Positions 27,675 through 37,700 of a DNA stretch of 64,000 bases are shown one piece after another. The translations under genes and the position numbers were made by a program. The notes below the pieces were generated by a model, which saw nothing but the letters and a program-made list of their open reading frames with translations, was not told the DNA's origin and searched no databases. Source of the stretch: Helicobacter sp. 10-6591 (lineage in GTDB: Bacteria; Campylobacterota; Campylobacteria; Campylobacterales; Helicobacteraceae); contig NZ_NHYK01000001.1 in the NCBI RefSeq assembly GCF_003288805.1, forward strand, positions 92,811-156,810, in the 5' to 3' direction. Within the stretch, counting starts at the first letter, position 1; the number at the start of each line of letters is the position of its first letter.

Positions 27675-30600
27675 CTACTTACTCCCCTTTGTTATCACCT
27701 CAAATGCCGCGAGTTCTGGATCAGATTCATTTTTACAAGATTCCAGCGCTTTGAGAGCGCGTTCATAGTCGCGTGGCATGACCTTGAAAAAGTCGTTTTT
27801 ATTGAAGCGCTCTAACACTTCCTTGCCCTTTTGAGAATCTGTATAGGCTATGTGAGTTTGTAGCCATTGCTTTATTTCATGCTCATCATCTTTGGTGATC
27901 TCTCGTGTATCCACAAGCTCTTTATTGACACGTGGGATATTATGTGCGCCTAAAACATATGCATAGCCTCCACTCATACCAGCAGCGAAGTTCTCACCCA
28001 CATCGCCAAGTACTAGCACGCGCCCACCTGTCATATATTCGCACCCATGCACGCCTACTCCTAATACCACTGCATTCACACCGGAATTTCTCACGCAAAA
28101 TCTCTCACCCGCGATTCCATCAAGATAGACTTCCCCGGCACTTGCTCCATACAAGCAGGCATTACCAACGATGATGTTTTCCTCCGCGCTAAAAGTAGAA
28201 TCTTTTGAAATCCTAGCGATGATTTTGCCCCCACTCAAGCCCTTACCTAGATAGTCATTACTATCGCCTATGATTTCTAAGGTGATTCCGTGATTTAAGA
28301 ATGCACCAAAGCTATTGCCGGCATTACCAATGGCAGTGATGGTTATAGCATCCTCTTTGAGACCTTGTGCGCCATGTATCTTTGTAATTTCGCTTGAGAG
28401 TATCGTAGCAAATGTCCGCGAGAGATTGCTTACTTCCAAAGATAGCTTGATTTTCCTACCTTTTTTGATTGCATTTTGACAAAGAGGAAGCAAGATTCTG
28501 TAATCAATAGTTTTTTCTAGTTTATTGTCTTTAAATCCTTGAAAATGCACAGCTGTTTTGTTATAGGTGCTTAAGTCTTTTATCATTCTATCAAGATTGA
28601 TTGTTCCAGGCTTGCCACTAAGTACTTTCTTTTTGAGCTTATCAACACGCCCTACCATCTCGTCGATGGTTCGAAATCCTAGCTTTGCCATATATTCTCG
28701 CAACTCTTGTGCAACAAAGCGCATGAAATTCATTACATATTCTGGTTTGCCTTTGAATCGTTCACGTAGCTGTCTGTCTTGAGTAGCTATTCCAAATGGG
28801 CAAGTATTCAGATGGCATACACGCATCATTGTGCAGCCTATCACGATAAGTGGAGCAGTAGAAAATCCAAACTCCTCAGCGCCCAACAATGTAGCCACGG
28901 CCAAATCGCGCCCGTTTAAAAGCTTGCCATCAGTCTCTAGACGCACTCTATCGCGTAAATTGTTTAAGATAAGCGTTTGGTGGGTTTCGCTTAGACCCAA
29001 TTCCCAGGGCAAACCGGCATTTGCAATACTAGTGCGAGGGCTTGCTCCAGTGCCACCATCATATCCAGAGACAAGGATAATATTTGCACCAGCCTTTGCT
29101 ACACCTGCTGCCACAGTTCCTATGCCTGATTCTGCTACGAGCTTCACAGAGATATTTGCGTTTGTATTTGCATTTTTGAGATCATAAATAAGCTGTGCTA
29201 AGTCCTCGATAGAATAGATATCATGGTGGGGTGGAGGCGAGATAAGTGTAACTCCGGGAGTAGAATGACGAGCCTTAGCAACCCAAGGATAGACTTTAAA
29301 ACCCGGTAGTTGTCCACCTTCGCCGGGCTTTGCCCCTTGTGCTACTTTGATTTGTATCTCTTTTGCATTCACCAAATATTCTATATCTACACCAAAGCGC
29401 CCACTTGCTACTTGCTTGATAGCACTTGATTTATTATCACCATTTGGGAGAATCTTATAGCGCTCAGCATTTTCTCCACCCTCACCGCTATTGCTCTTTG
29501 CTTTGAGTTTATTCATAGCTATAGCTAAGCATTCGTGAGCCTCTTGTGAGATTGATCCATAGCTCATAGCACCTGTCTTAAAACGTTGCACAATGCTCTC
29601 TACACTCTCGACTTCATCAATGCTAATAGCCTCGCTGAAGTCAAACTCCAGACAATCGCGCAAACTCACAAGCTTAGAATCCACCAATGCGCTATATTCT
29701 TTAAAAAGCCCATAATCTCCTCTCTTGCAAGACTCTTGGAGTTTAAAAATCACCATAGGATCGAGCAAATGCTCCTCGCCTCCAGCGCGCCAAGCATGCA
29801 AACCTTTAGAATCTAGCGCATTACTTTTAGATTCAAAAGCACTCTTATGTACACACAAATAATCACTTGCTATTTCATCAAGCCCAATACCCTCGATTTT
29901 ACTTGGTGTGGAAGTGAAGTATTTATCAATCACACTTGATTTTATACCGACACATTCAAAAATCTGCGCGCCGTTGTAGCTTTGCATAGTCGAGATTCCC
30001 ATTTTTGAAGCAATTTTGACTATCCCGCTTGTAGCGGCATGGATATAGTTTGTCACGGCTTTTTCATAAGGGAGTTGGAGATTGTTTTTGCTAATGAGCA
30101 CTTGCAAGCTTTCATACACAAGATAAGGATTTATCGCTGTAGCACCATAGCCTAGCAAGCAAGCTAAATGATGAATCTCACGTGGCTCTGCGGATTCTAT
30201 AACAAGGCTTGCGTGTGTGCGGCGATTTTTACGCACAAGAAAATTATGCAAGCCAGAGACGGCAAGGAGCGATGGTATCGCACTTGTATGCTTATTCACA
30301 CCCCTATCGCTGAGAATCAATATAGATGCGCCTTTTTGTATTGATTCTAATGCAATGTGGAAAAGCGATTCTAAGGCTGATTCTAAATCTTGCTTATCGT
30401 GCTTAAAAGTAAGACTTAAACGGGCTACTTGAAGATTTGAGAGATTTTCTATCTTGTAGAGATCCTCATTGCTAATGATTGGCGAAACAAGCTTCATTCG
30501 TCTTGCATTCTGCTCGCTTGGCTTAAGGAGATTGCCCTCGCGCCCTAAGTAGATTCTTTGGCTCGTTACAATCTCTTCGCGTATAGCATCAAGCGGAGGA

Positions 30601-32195
30601 TTAGTCACTTGCGCAAAGAGCTGCTTGAAGTAGCTGAAGAGATTTTGCGGCGAGTTATCCAGCACAGCTAAAGGTGTGTCTATTCCCATAGCAGCTAAAG
30701 ATTCCTTGCCATTTTGCGCCATTGGCAAGATACTGCCTCGTAGCTCATCATAGCTCCAGCCAAAAGCCTTTTGTAGCAATAGCACTTCGCTAGATTCCAT
30801 AAATTTCTCTTGAAAGCCGTGCGAATCAAGCTTTTCTATTTTAATAAGACTTTCAAGCCATTTTTTATAAGGCTTCGCATTAGCATACTGCTCTTTTAAT
30901 TCGCTATCACTTACCAATCGCCCACGCGCAGTATCTACAAGCAAGATTTTGCCTGGCTCTAGACGCTTTTTGGCCACAATGTTATGCTCATCAATTTTAA
31001 GCGCGCCTGTTTCGCTTGCAAGGATAAGAAAATTGTCTTTTGTCAGATAATAACGACTAGGTCTAAAACCATTCCTATCAAGGCTTGCACCCATTATCAC
31101 GCCATCTGTAAAGATAATCGACGCTGGCCCATCCCAAGGCTCCATAAGCATAGAGTGGTATTCATAGAATGCACGCTTTTTGGAATCCATATTGTGATTT
31201 TTACTCCAGGGTTCTGGGATCATCATCATAAAGGCCTCTTCAAGGCTACGACCATTCAAACTCAAAAACTCCAATGTATTATCAAACATTGCAGAATCGC
31301 TACTTGGCTTAGCGATGATAGGAAACACCTGACTTAAGTCCTCAAAATACTCACTCTCGCATAATCCCTCACGCGCAGTTATACCATCTACATTGCCCTT
31401 AATCGTGTTTATCTCACCATTATGCACCATATAGCGATTTGGATGGGCGCGCTCCCAAGAAGGAAAGGTATTTGTAGAAAAGCGAGAATGCACTAATGCA
31501 ATGGCACTTTTGAGATTCACATCTTTGAAGTCTAAATAGAAGTCGCTTAACTGCGTGGAGAGAAGCATGCCTTTATAGACTATCGTGCGCGAAGAAAATG
31601 AGCAGATATAAAACTTCGGAACATCAATTGCGCGCTTTTCCATAATCCTACGTGCAAGATAAAGCTTGCGTTCAAAATCTATGCCACGCTCTATATTTGC
31701 AGGCCGCTTGACAAAAGCTTGCAGAAAATAAGGCATCGCATTACGAGCGGTAGATCCTATATCACTAGGATTTATTGGCACTGCACGGAATCCTAAAAAC
31801 TCTAGATTCTGCTCTTGCAACACTTCTAAGATAATGGCTTTGCCTTGGTTTTTTGCTTGAGTATTAGGAGAGAGAAACACTTGCGCTATCGCATAATCAC
31901 CCTCATTGCCTATATCAAAGCCTAAATCTTGGGTCTTAAAAAATTCATGAGGTATCTGGATAAGTATCCCCGCACCATCGCCTGTATTATCCTCTGCCCC
32001 CGTACCACCTCTATGCTCAAGCTGCATAAGTATACTAAGCGCATCTGCAATCACCTTATAAGAACGTTCGCCCTTGATATTTACCACTGCGCCAATCCCA
32101 CAAGCATCATGCTCAAACCTACTCTCATAGAGCCCAATATGCTGAGAATCTAGTGGGTTAGATTCTATATTTTGTATGTGGTTGTGTGTTTGCAT
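27675..32195 (-). CDS. gltB: Glutamate synthase large subunit
   Basis: GltB converts glutamine plus 2-oxoglutarate to two glutamates. The 1506-residue protein has a short propeptide and then Cys32 in HDACGIGAVVN, the glutaminase nucleophile exposed after processing. It also has the FMN-binding synthase domain with GEGGENAERY and KPGEGGQLPG, the 3Fe-4S cysteines in CTMMRVCHLNTCPFG near residue 1115-1130, and the C-terminal beta-helix domain (GEYF-type glycines, SGGYAYVLG). Length is full. GAAAGGAAATCC precedes the ATG. Confidence 0.95.
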   Translation of the reverse strand: MQTHNHIQNIESNPLDSQHIGLYESRFEHDACGIGAVVNIKGERSYKVIADALSILMQLEHRGGTGAEDNTGDGAGILIQIPHEFFKTQDLGFDIGNEGDYAIAQVFLSPNTQAKNQGKAIILEVLQEQNLEFLGFRAVPINPSDIGSTARNAMPYFLQAFVKRPANIERGIDFERKLYLARRIMEKRAIDVPKFYICSFSSRTIVYKGMLLSTQLSDFYLDFKDVNLKSAIALVHSRFSTNTFPSWERAHPNRYMVHNGEINTIKGNVDGITAREGLCESEYFEDLSQVFPIIAKPSSDSAMFDNTLEFLSLNGRSLEEAFMMMIPEPWSKNHNMDSKKRAFYEYHSMLMEPWDGPASIIFTDGVIMGASLDRNGFRPSRYYLTKDNFLILASETGALKIDEHNIVAKKRLEPGKILLVDTARGRLVSDSELKEQYANAKPYKKWLESLIKIEKLDSHGFQEKFMESSEVLLLQKAFGWSYDELRGSILPMAQNGKESLAAMGIDTPLAVLDNSPQNLFSYFKQLFAQVTNPPLDAIREEIVTSQRIYLGREGNLLKPSEQNARRMKLVSPIISNEDLYKIENLSNLQVARLSLTFKHDKQDLESALESLFHIALESIQKGASILILSDRGVNKHTSAIPSLLAVSGLHNFLVRKNRRTHASLVIESAEPREIHHLACLLGYGATAINPYLVYESLQVLISKNNLQLPYEKAVTNYIHAATSGIVKIASKMGISTMQSYNGAQIFECVGIKSSVIDKYFTSTPSKIEGIGLDEIASDYLCVHKSAFESKSNALDSKGLHAWRAGGEEHLLDPMVIFKLQESCKRGDYGLFKEYSALVDSKLVSLRDCLEFDFSEAISIDEVESVESIVQRFKTGAMSYGSISQEAHECLAIAMNKLKAKSNSGEGGENAERYKILPNGDNKSSAIKQVASGRFGVDIEYLVNAKEIQIKVAQGAKPGEGGQLPGFKVYPWVAKARHSTPGVTLISPPPHHDIYSIEDLAQLIYDLKNANTNANISVKLVAESGIGTVAAGVAKAGANIILVSGYDGGTGASPRTSIANAGLPWELGLSETHQTLILNNLRDRVRLETDGKLLNGRDLAVATLLGAEEFGFSTAPLIVIGCTMMRVCHLNTCPFGIATQDRQLRERFKGKPEYVMNFMRFVAQELREYMAKLGFRTIDEMVGRVDKLKKKVLSGKPGTINLDRMIKDLSTYNKTAVHFQGFKDNKLEKTIDYRILLPLCQNAIKKGRKIKLSLEVSNLSRTFATILSSEITKIHGAQGLKEDAITITAIGNAGNSFGAFLNHGITLEIIGDSNDYLGKGLSGGKIIARISKDSTFSAEENIIVGNACLYGASAGEVYLDGIAGERFCVRNSGVNAVVLGVGVHGCEYMTGGRVLVLGDVGENFAAGMSGGYAYVLGAHNIPRVNKELVDTREITKDDEHEIKQWLQTHIAYTDSQKGKEVLERFNKNDFFKVMPRDYERALKALESCKNESDPELAAFEVITKGSK

Positions 32196-32540
32196 GGATT
32201 TCCTTTCTCTAATTTAGGTTCTATTTCTGTTGATTACAACAAACAAAGTACTTGGATGATTTGCAGCAAAAGCACATTTTGAAGCTTTTTGATTTAAAGC
32301 ATGCTAACCTGCATCGATTGCCCTATGCGAGGAGTTTATATTGATACTAATCGTTTTAGGTTTTAGTCTTTTGGTCGGTAAGGTTTGCTTGGATGTGTTT
32401 GCGCCAACTTGCTCAAAGCAAAGATTCTCAAAAATTGATGTAAAGACAATCTGCGCATATTGGTTTTGCTTGTATCAAAGTCTATCTCAAACATACTCCT
32501 CTTTTTATTACGAATAAATACAAATGCTGCTTTGTAAATC
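32196..32540. other. Intergenic region between glnA and gltB
   Basis: About 345 bases hold the upstream region of gltB on the minus strand. Apart from one possible 43-codon frame (32363-32494) I see no gene. No clear binding site for a nitrogen regulator or terminator hairpin could be recognised. Confidence 0.5.
32363..32494 (-). CDS. Possible small protein (43 aa), unproven
   Basis: A short frame starting at an ATG preceded by AAAGAGGAGT encodes a basic peptide, rich in Arg/Lys/Ser/Leu in its second half (MRRLSLHQFLRIFALSKLAQ). It lies in the gap upstream of gltB on the same strand. There is no family I recognise. The spacing between the purine run and ATG is rather short. It could be a leader peptide, a gene relic, or chance. 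Confidence 0.25.
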   Translation of the reverse strand: MFEIDFDTSKTNMRRLSLHQFLRIFALSKLAQTHPSKPYRPKD

Positions 32541-33974
32541 CTAGCAGCTATAAGTTGTGATAAATTCAAATGGATGTGGTCTGCCCTCCCAAGGCCAGAT
32601 TTCAGTTTCGAACTTGTATTGCTTATAGGTTTGGATAAATTCCTCGCTAAATACCCCGCCTTCTTTTAAATACGCCTTATCCACAAGCATTTCCTCCACG
32701 GCGTGGCGAAGTGTATGTGGAAGCTGCTTGATACCTTTTTCGCGGATTTCATCTAATGTAAGCTCGAAAAGATTGACTTCCATTGGCTTGCCCGGGTCTA
32801 TTTTATTGCGGATCCCATCAAGTCCTGCCATAAGCATTGAAGCAAAAGCTAGGTAAGGGTTGCTTGAGCTATCTGGGAATCTAAATTCCATTCTCTTAGC
32901 TTTCTCTCCACTATTGTATGGAATCCTAATGCTAGCAGAGCGGTTTTGCGCGGAATATGTAAGAATGCTAGGCGCTTCGAAGCCCGGGATTAGTCGCTTG
33001 TAAGAATTTGTACTAGGATTTGTAAAAGCTGCTAGAGCTCTTGCGTGCTTTAAAACTCCGCCAAGATAATGCAACGCCATTTGGCTCAACCCCTCATACG
33101 CATCTCCAGCAAACAGATTCTTGCCATCTTTCCAAATACTTGTATGCACATGCATTCCACTGCCATTATCACTATATAGAGGCTTTGGCATAAATGTCGC
33201 ACTCTTGCCATTGAGGTGGGCTACCATTTTGACGACATACTTTAGCTTCTGGACATTATCAGCAGCTTCTAACATATCCCCAAACTTCACACCAATCTCA
33301 CCCTGCCCTTGTGCCACCTCGTGATGCACGACAAAGGTTTCCAGCCCCACTTGGTTTAGTACCTTTACCATTTCAGCACGCAAATCCATCATAGAATCCA
33401 CCGGTGGAACAGGGAAATAACCACCTTTTGTGCCGGGACGATGCCCGATATTCACACCTTCAAATTCTCTATCGCGATTCCACTCGCCTTCTTCAGTATC
33501 AATCTCATAATATTGGCAATTTACAGAATCCTTGACTTTAATGGAATCAAATACGAAAAATTCATTCTCCGGACCGAAATACGCGACATCGCCAATGCCA
33601 CTCTCTTGCAAATACTTCATCGCTCTTTTTATGATACTTCGAGGGCACTTCTCATAAGGCTCATTTTTATAAATATCCCACACATCACAAAATACCACAG
33701 CCGTAGTATCTGCCGTAAATGGATCGATAAAATAGCGCACAGGGTCAGGGATTAACACCATATCAGATTTATTCACAGGCTGCCACGCAGGGATAGAGCT
33801 ACCATCAAAAGGAATCCCATCAAAGCTGCTTTCATTAATCGAACTTGCAGAAAATGCTAAGTGATGCCATACACCCTTAATGTCAGTAAAGCGAAAGTCG
33901 ATAAACTCCACTTGATTTGTTTTACAAAATTCAAAAAACTGTTCTACTGCTTTTTGCTTCTCTTCTTTTTGCAT
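32541..33974 (-). CDS. glnA: Glutamine synthetase (type I)
   Basis: GlnA makes glutamine from glutamate, ammonia and ATP. The 477-residue protein has the beta-grasp start ([16 protein letters not shown]), the catalytic [16 protein letters not shown] segment, [12 protein letters not shown], the [10 protein letters not shown] flap, and NRSASIRIP. The usual adenylylation site Asn-Leu-Tyr-Asp-Leu is here NLFEL, so the target tyrosine is Phe, as reported for H. pylori GS. The ATG at 33974 follows AGGAG with 8 bases of spacing; the open frame runs 26 codons further upstream. Regulation by adenylylation is therefore unlikely. Confidence 0.94.
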   Translation of the reverse strand: MQKEEKQKAVEQFFEFCKTNQVEFIDFRFTDIKGVWHHLAFSASSINESSFDGIPFDGSSIPAWQPVNKSDMVLIPDPVRYFIDPFTADTTAVVFCDVWDIYKNEPYEKCPRSIIKRAMKYLQESGIGDVAYFGPENEFFVFDSIKVKDSVNCQYYEIDTEEGEWNRDREFEGVNIGHRPGTKGGYFPVPPVDSMMDLRAEMVKVLNQVGLETFVVHHEVAQGQGEIGVKFGDMLEAADNVQKLKYVVKMVAHLNGKSATFMPKPLYSDNGSGMHVHTSIWKDGKNLFAGDAYEGLSQMALHYLGGVLKHARALAAFTNPSTNSYKRLIPGFEAPSILTYSAQNRSASIRIPYNSGEKAKRMEFRFPDSSSNPYLAFASMLMAGLDGIRNKIDPGKPMEVNLFELTLDEIREKGIKQLPHTLRHAVEEMLVDKAYLKEGGVFSEEFIQTYKQYKFETEIWPWEGRPHPFEFITTYSC

Positions 33975-34032
33975 ACCATACACTCCTACAAATTTTAGGT
34001 TAAAACCAACGTCTTGCTCGTCGGTTGCATGA

Positions 34033-34038
34033 ATTATA
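34033..34038 (-). promoter_or_regulatory. Candidate -10 box for glnA
   Basis: On the minus strand a perfect TATAAT (within GGTTATAATTC) lies about 60 bases upstream of the chosen glnA start. It is in the divergent gap with lepA. Confidence 0.55.
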
Positions 34039-34105
34039 ACCAGTGAATGCATAAAAACTCTTTAAGCCAAAAAATTACCCAGCCTGCTTTTTATGAATGC
34101 TTTGC

Positions 34106-34111
34106 TAAAAT
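34106..34111 (+). promoter_or_regulatory. Candidate -10 box for lepA
   Basis: TAAAAT in TTTGCTAAAATGC lies 63 bases upstream of the lepA ATG and fits the extended -10 pattern of epsilonproteobacteria. Confidence 0.4.
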
Positions 34112-34174
34112 GCTCCCCTTTAAACAAAAAATCACTCAAAACCAAACTCCCTGATAGAACACACAAGGCAAGCC

Positions 34175-35968
34175 ATGCAAGAGCTTATCAGAAACTTCTC
34201 TATAATCGCACATATCGACCACGGAAAATCCACCCTTGCAGATAGACTTATCCAAGAGTGTGGCGCAGTCAGTCAGCGCGAGATGACAAGTCAAATAATG
34301 GATACCATGGATATAGAAAAAGAGCGTGGTATCACCATAAAAGCCCAATCTGTGCGCTTAGAATATTCATATGAGGGCAAAACCTATATTCTTAATCTTA
34401 TCGATACACCCGGACACGTGGATTTTAGCTACGAAGTCTCGCGCTCTCTTAGCTCATGTGAGGGTGCGCTACTTGTCGTGGATGCCTCACAAGGTGTAGA
34501 AGCACAGACGATTGCAAATGTATATATCGCACTTGAAAATAATCTTGAGATTCTCCCTGTGATAAACAAAATCGACTTGCCAGCCGCAGAGAGTGAGCGC
34601 GTCAAAAATGAGATAGAATCTAGCATCGGGCTTGATTGCTCAAACGCGCTAGAGGTAAGCGCAAAAAGTGGGATTGGCATTAACGCACTTTTGGAATCTA
34701 TCGTGGAAAAAATCCCCGCACCAAATGGCAATCCAAATGCGCCAGCAAAAGCACTCATCTATGATTCGTGGTTTGATAACTATCTAGGTGCGCTAGCGCT
34801 TGTGCGTTTAAAGGATGGTGTGTTAAAAGTCGGAAAAAACGCGCTTATTATGAGTAGTGGTAAAAAATATGAGATACTAGGGCTTTACTATCCTCACCCT
34901 GTGCAGAAAATCCCTACAAAAAGTATCGAATGTGGCGAAATAGGCATCGTGTGCCTTGGGCTAAAAAACCTTGATGAACTAGCTGTAGGCGATACGCTTA
35001 CAAATGCCGAGAATCCAACACTTGAAGCAATTGAGGGTTTTAAACCGGCTAAACCTTTTGTCTTTGCAGGGCTTTATCCGATTGAGACAGATAAATTTGA
35101 AGAACTCCGCGAAGCACTAAAAAAGCTAAAATTAAATGATTCTGCACTGAGTTTTGAGCCTGAAACTTCCGTAGCACTTGGCTTTGGGTTTCGCGTAGGA
35201 TTTTTAGGACTCTTACATATGGAAGTGGTAAAAGAGCGCTTAGAGCGAGAGTTTGGACTAAATCTCATAGCCACTGCCCCAACGGTCATTTATGAAGTAT
35301 ATACTACAGATGGTAGCTTACAGCTTGTACAAAACCCAAGCCAGCTCCCAGAAGTGCAAAAAATAGAAAAAATCAAAGAACCCTATGTGCGTGCCAGCAT
35401 TATCACACCTAGCGAGTTTTTAGGCAATATCATCACGCTTTTAAACAACAAACGAGGTATGCAAGAAAAAATGGAATATCTTAATCCACAGCGCGTAAGC
35501 TTGCAATACGCAATCCCTAGCAATGAGATTGTTATGGATTTTTATGACAAACTAAAATCTTGCACCAAAGGTTATGCGAGTTTTGATTACGAGCCAATAG
35601 AATACAGAGAGGGAGACTTAATCAAACTAGATATTCGCGTAGCAGGTGAGATAGTCGATGCGCTCTCCACGATAGTAGAATCTTCCAAAGCCTATGAAAA
35701 AGGACGCGCACTTGTCGAGGCTATGAAAGAGCTTATCCCGCGCCAGCTTTTTGAAGTGGCGATTCAAGCAAGCGTGGGGAATAAAGTCATTGCGCGCGAA
35801 ACCGTGAAATCTATGGGAAAAAATGTAACGGCAAAATGCTATGGTGGAGACATCACGCGCAAACGCAAATTACTAGAAAAACAAAAAGAGGGCAAAAAGC
35901 GTATGAAAGCTATAGGCAAAGTAGAATTACCACAAGAAGCGTTCCTTGCGGTGTTAAAAATCGACTAA
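34175..35968 (+). CDS. lepA: Elongation factor 4 (LepA), ribosome-associated GTPase
   Basis: LepA/EF4 is a GTPase that binds ribosomes and affects elongation and 30S assembly. The 597-residue protein has all G motifs: [15 protein letters not shown] near residue 10-24, the switch [14 protein letters not shown] near 77, and NKIDLP near 130. LepA-specific features are [12 protein letters not shown] and the C-terminal block ([20 protein letters not shown] read as a whole). Length is exact for the family. The frame is intact, and futC follows 21 bases later. Confidence 0.97.
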   Translation: MQELIRNFSIIAHIDHGKSTLADRLIQECGAVSQREMTSQIMDTMDIEKERGITIKAQSVRLEYSYEGKTYILNLIDTPGHVDFSYEVSRSLSSCEGALLVVDASQGVEAQTIANVYIALENNLEILPVINKIDLPAAESERVKNEIESSIGLDCSNALEVSAKSGIGINALLESIVEKIPAPNGNPNAPAKALIYDSWFDNYLGALALVRLKDGVLKVGKNALIMSSGKKYEILGLYYPHPVQKIPTKSIECGEIGIVCLGLKNLDELAVGDTLTNAENPTLEAIEGFKPAKPFVFAGLYPIETDKFEELREALKKLKLNDSALSFEPETSVALGFGFRVGFLGLLHMEVVKERLEREFGLNLIATAPTVIYEVYTTDGSLQLVQNPSQLPEVQKIEKIKEPYVRASIITPSEFLGNIITLLNNKRGMQEKMEYLNPQRVSLQYAIPSNEIVMDFYDKLKSCTKGYASFDYEPIEYREGDLIKLDIRVAGEIVDALSTIVESSKAYEKGRALVEAMKELIPRQLFEVAIQASVGNKVIARETVKSMGKNVTAKCYGGDITRKRKLLEKQKEGKKRMKAIGKVELPQEAFLAVLKID

Positions 35969-35989
35969 TTTTTAATTTAGGGAGAAATA

Positions 35990-36837
35990 ATGAAAATTGT
36001 CCAGTTAAACTCCGGCTTAGGCAATCAAATGTTTCAGTATGCTTTTGCTCTGAGCTTAAAATACCATTTTAATATGCCCGTATTACTTGACAAAACTTTT
36101 TATGATGCACCTGGGCATAAAGAACATGAGCGCTTAAGCCTTGATGTATTTCCCATTACCCTACCCTATGCTACGCAAGAACAAATCTCTAAGGCAAAGA
36201 AATCTCGGCTTGTGCGTAAAATCTTAAAAATTTGTGGTCTGCCGACTTTATCGCCATTTTGCGTTTTTGACTACAATCCAAAACTTCTATTACAAAGATC
36301 ATACTCTTACTATAGGGGATGTTTTCAGAATCCTCTCTATTTTTCCCACCTCTCTTTAGCCCTTAAGAATGCATTTACCCCCCCCCCATTACCAGTAAAA
36401 TAAATAAAGTTATACTCGCAGAAATTCTAAATTCCAAAGAAAGCACTTTTTTACATATCCGTAGGGGTGATTATTTAGAAGGTAATTGGGAACTTGGGAT
36501 AACTTATTATAGGCGAGCACTCAAAGAATTATTAAAACGAGTGGAAAATCCAAGTATTTTTGTATTTTGTGTGGATAAAGATTTTGCACGAAGCTTTGAC
36601 ATAGGCTATCCTGTTAAGATTGTGCAAAGCGATTATTCTTTGCATTATGAAGATATGATACTTATGATGCATTGTAAGAATGCTATAATCGCCAACAGCA
36701 CTTATAGCTGGTGGGCTGCTTATCTCAATTCTAATCCACATAAACTTATCATCGCCCCAAGCCCTTGGATACACAGCATACAAGGGAGTGATAATATCAT
36801 TCCTGAATCATGGATAAAGGTAAGATCACAGAAATGA
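35990..36837 (+). CDS. futC: Alpha-1,2-fucosyltransferase (GT11), phase-variable and out of frame
   Basis: The reading frame from 35990 encodes the GT11 N terminus, with NSGLGNQMFQYAFALSLKY, and stops at 36403 just after a run of ten C (36378-36387). Downstream of the run, the frame at positions 1 mod 3 continues without stop to 36837 and carries HIRRGDYL and NSTYSWWAAYLN, the GDP-fucose-binding and C-terminal motifs of GT11. Eleven (or eight) C would join both into one protein of about 282 residues, so the gene is phase-OFF here. FutC-type enzymes add alpha-1,2-fucose to make H-type or Lewis b/y antigens on LPS. SD AGGGAG precedes the ATG. Confidence 0.9.
36378..36387 (+). repeat. Poly-C tract (10 C), slippage site in futC
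   Basis: Ten consecutive C lie in the coding part of the fucosyltransferase gene, exactly where the frame shifts. Homopolymer tracts in this gene control on/off switching by replication slippage in H. pylori. Confidence 0.9.
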
Positions 36838-36885
36838 TGGTGTATAAATATGCTAAATCCCTATATTTTGTATCAGGAGAATTGT

Positions 36886-37689
36886 ATGCTAGAGTTTAAT
36901 GATTCCCAAATGAAGCGCTATTCACGGCATTTGGTTTTGCAAGGTGTGGGTGTTACAGGGCAAAAAAAGCTAGCTGAGGCAAAGGTGCTAATTATAGGTG
37001 CTGGCGGGCTTGGATCACCTGTAGCACTTTATTTGGCCGCAGCAGGAGTTGGAGAGATAGGCATAGTTGATGATGATGTAGTAGATTTGAGCAACTTACA
37101 AAGACAGATTATCCATACCACACAATCTTTAGGCAAGCAAAAGGTCATAAGTGCAAAGATGCAGCTCAATGCACTCAATCCAGAAGTGCGTATCAATACT
37201 TACAATGTGAGAATCTGTGCAGAGAATATCACTGAGATTCTCAAAAATTATGACCTTGTATGTGAGGGAAGCGATAATTTTGGCACGAAATTCCTTATAA
37301 ATGATGCGTGTGTGCTTTTTAATAAACCTCTAGTATTTGGTGGTATCTTGCGCTTTAGCGGGCAATGCATGAGTATCAACCCGCATATGAGCGCTTGCTA
37401 TGCATGTGTGTTTGATGAGCCTCCACCACCAGATTCTGTCCCAAGCTGTGCAAATGCTGGGGTACTAGGCTCTGTAGCTGGAATCTTAGGAAGTATCCAA
37501 GCCACAGAAGTATTAAAAATCATCATAGGTACTGGTGCTCCGCTATATGATCAAATCCTAAGTTTTGATGCTTCAAGCATGAACTTTCGTAAGATTACAA
37601 TCAGTAAAAATCCAAGTTGTCGTGTATGTGGGGATAATGGAATAAAAGAGCTCAAAGATTACAGCCAAAAATCCTGCTGGGAGCTTTGA
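36886..37689 (+). CDS. moeB: MoeB/ThiF/HesA-family adenylyltransferase
   Basis: This family activates the C terminus of small sulphur carriers (MoaD or ThiS) by adenylylation. The 267-residue protein has the nucleotide-binding GAGGLGSPVALYLAAAG near residue 32, the DLSNLQRQI motif, the GSDNFGTKFLIND loop, and two zinc CxxC pairs (CYAC and CRVC). The ATG at 36886 follows CAGGAGA; a 12-codon extension to 36850 has no such signal. Without a neighbouring moaD, moaE or thiS gene, MoeB versus ThiF cannot be settled. Confidence 0.8.
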   Translation: MLEFNDSQMKRYSRHLVLQGVGVTGQKKLAEAKVLIIGAGGLGSPVALYLAAAGVGEIGIVDDDVVDLSNLQRQIIHTTQSLGKQKVISAKMQLNALNPEVRINTYNVRICAENITEILKNYDLVCEGSDNFGTKFLINDACVLFNKPLVFGGILRFSGQCMSINPHMSACYACVFDEPPPPDSVPSCANAGVLGSVAGILGSIQATEVLKIIIGTGAPLYDQILSFDASSMNFRKITISKNPSCRVCGDNGIKELKDYSQKSCWEL

Positions 37690-37700
37690 ATTAGCTTAGG

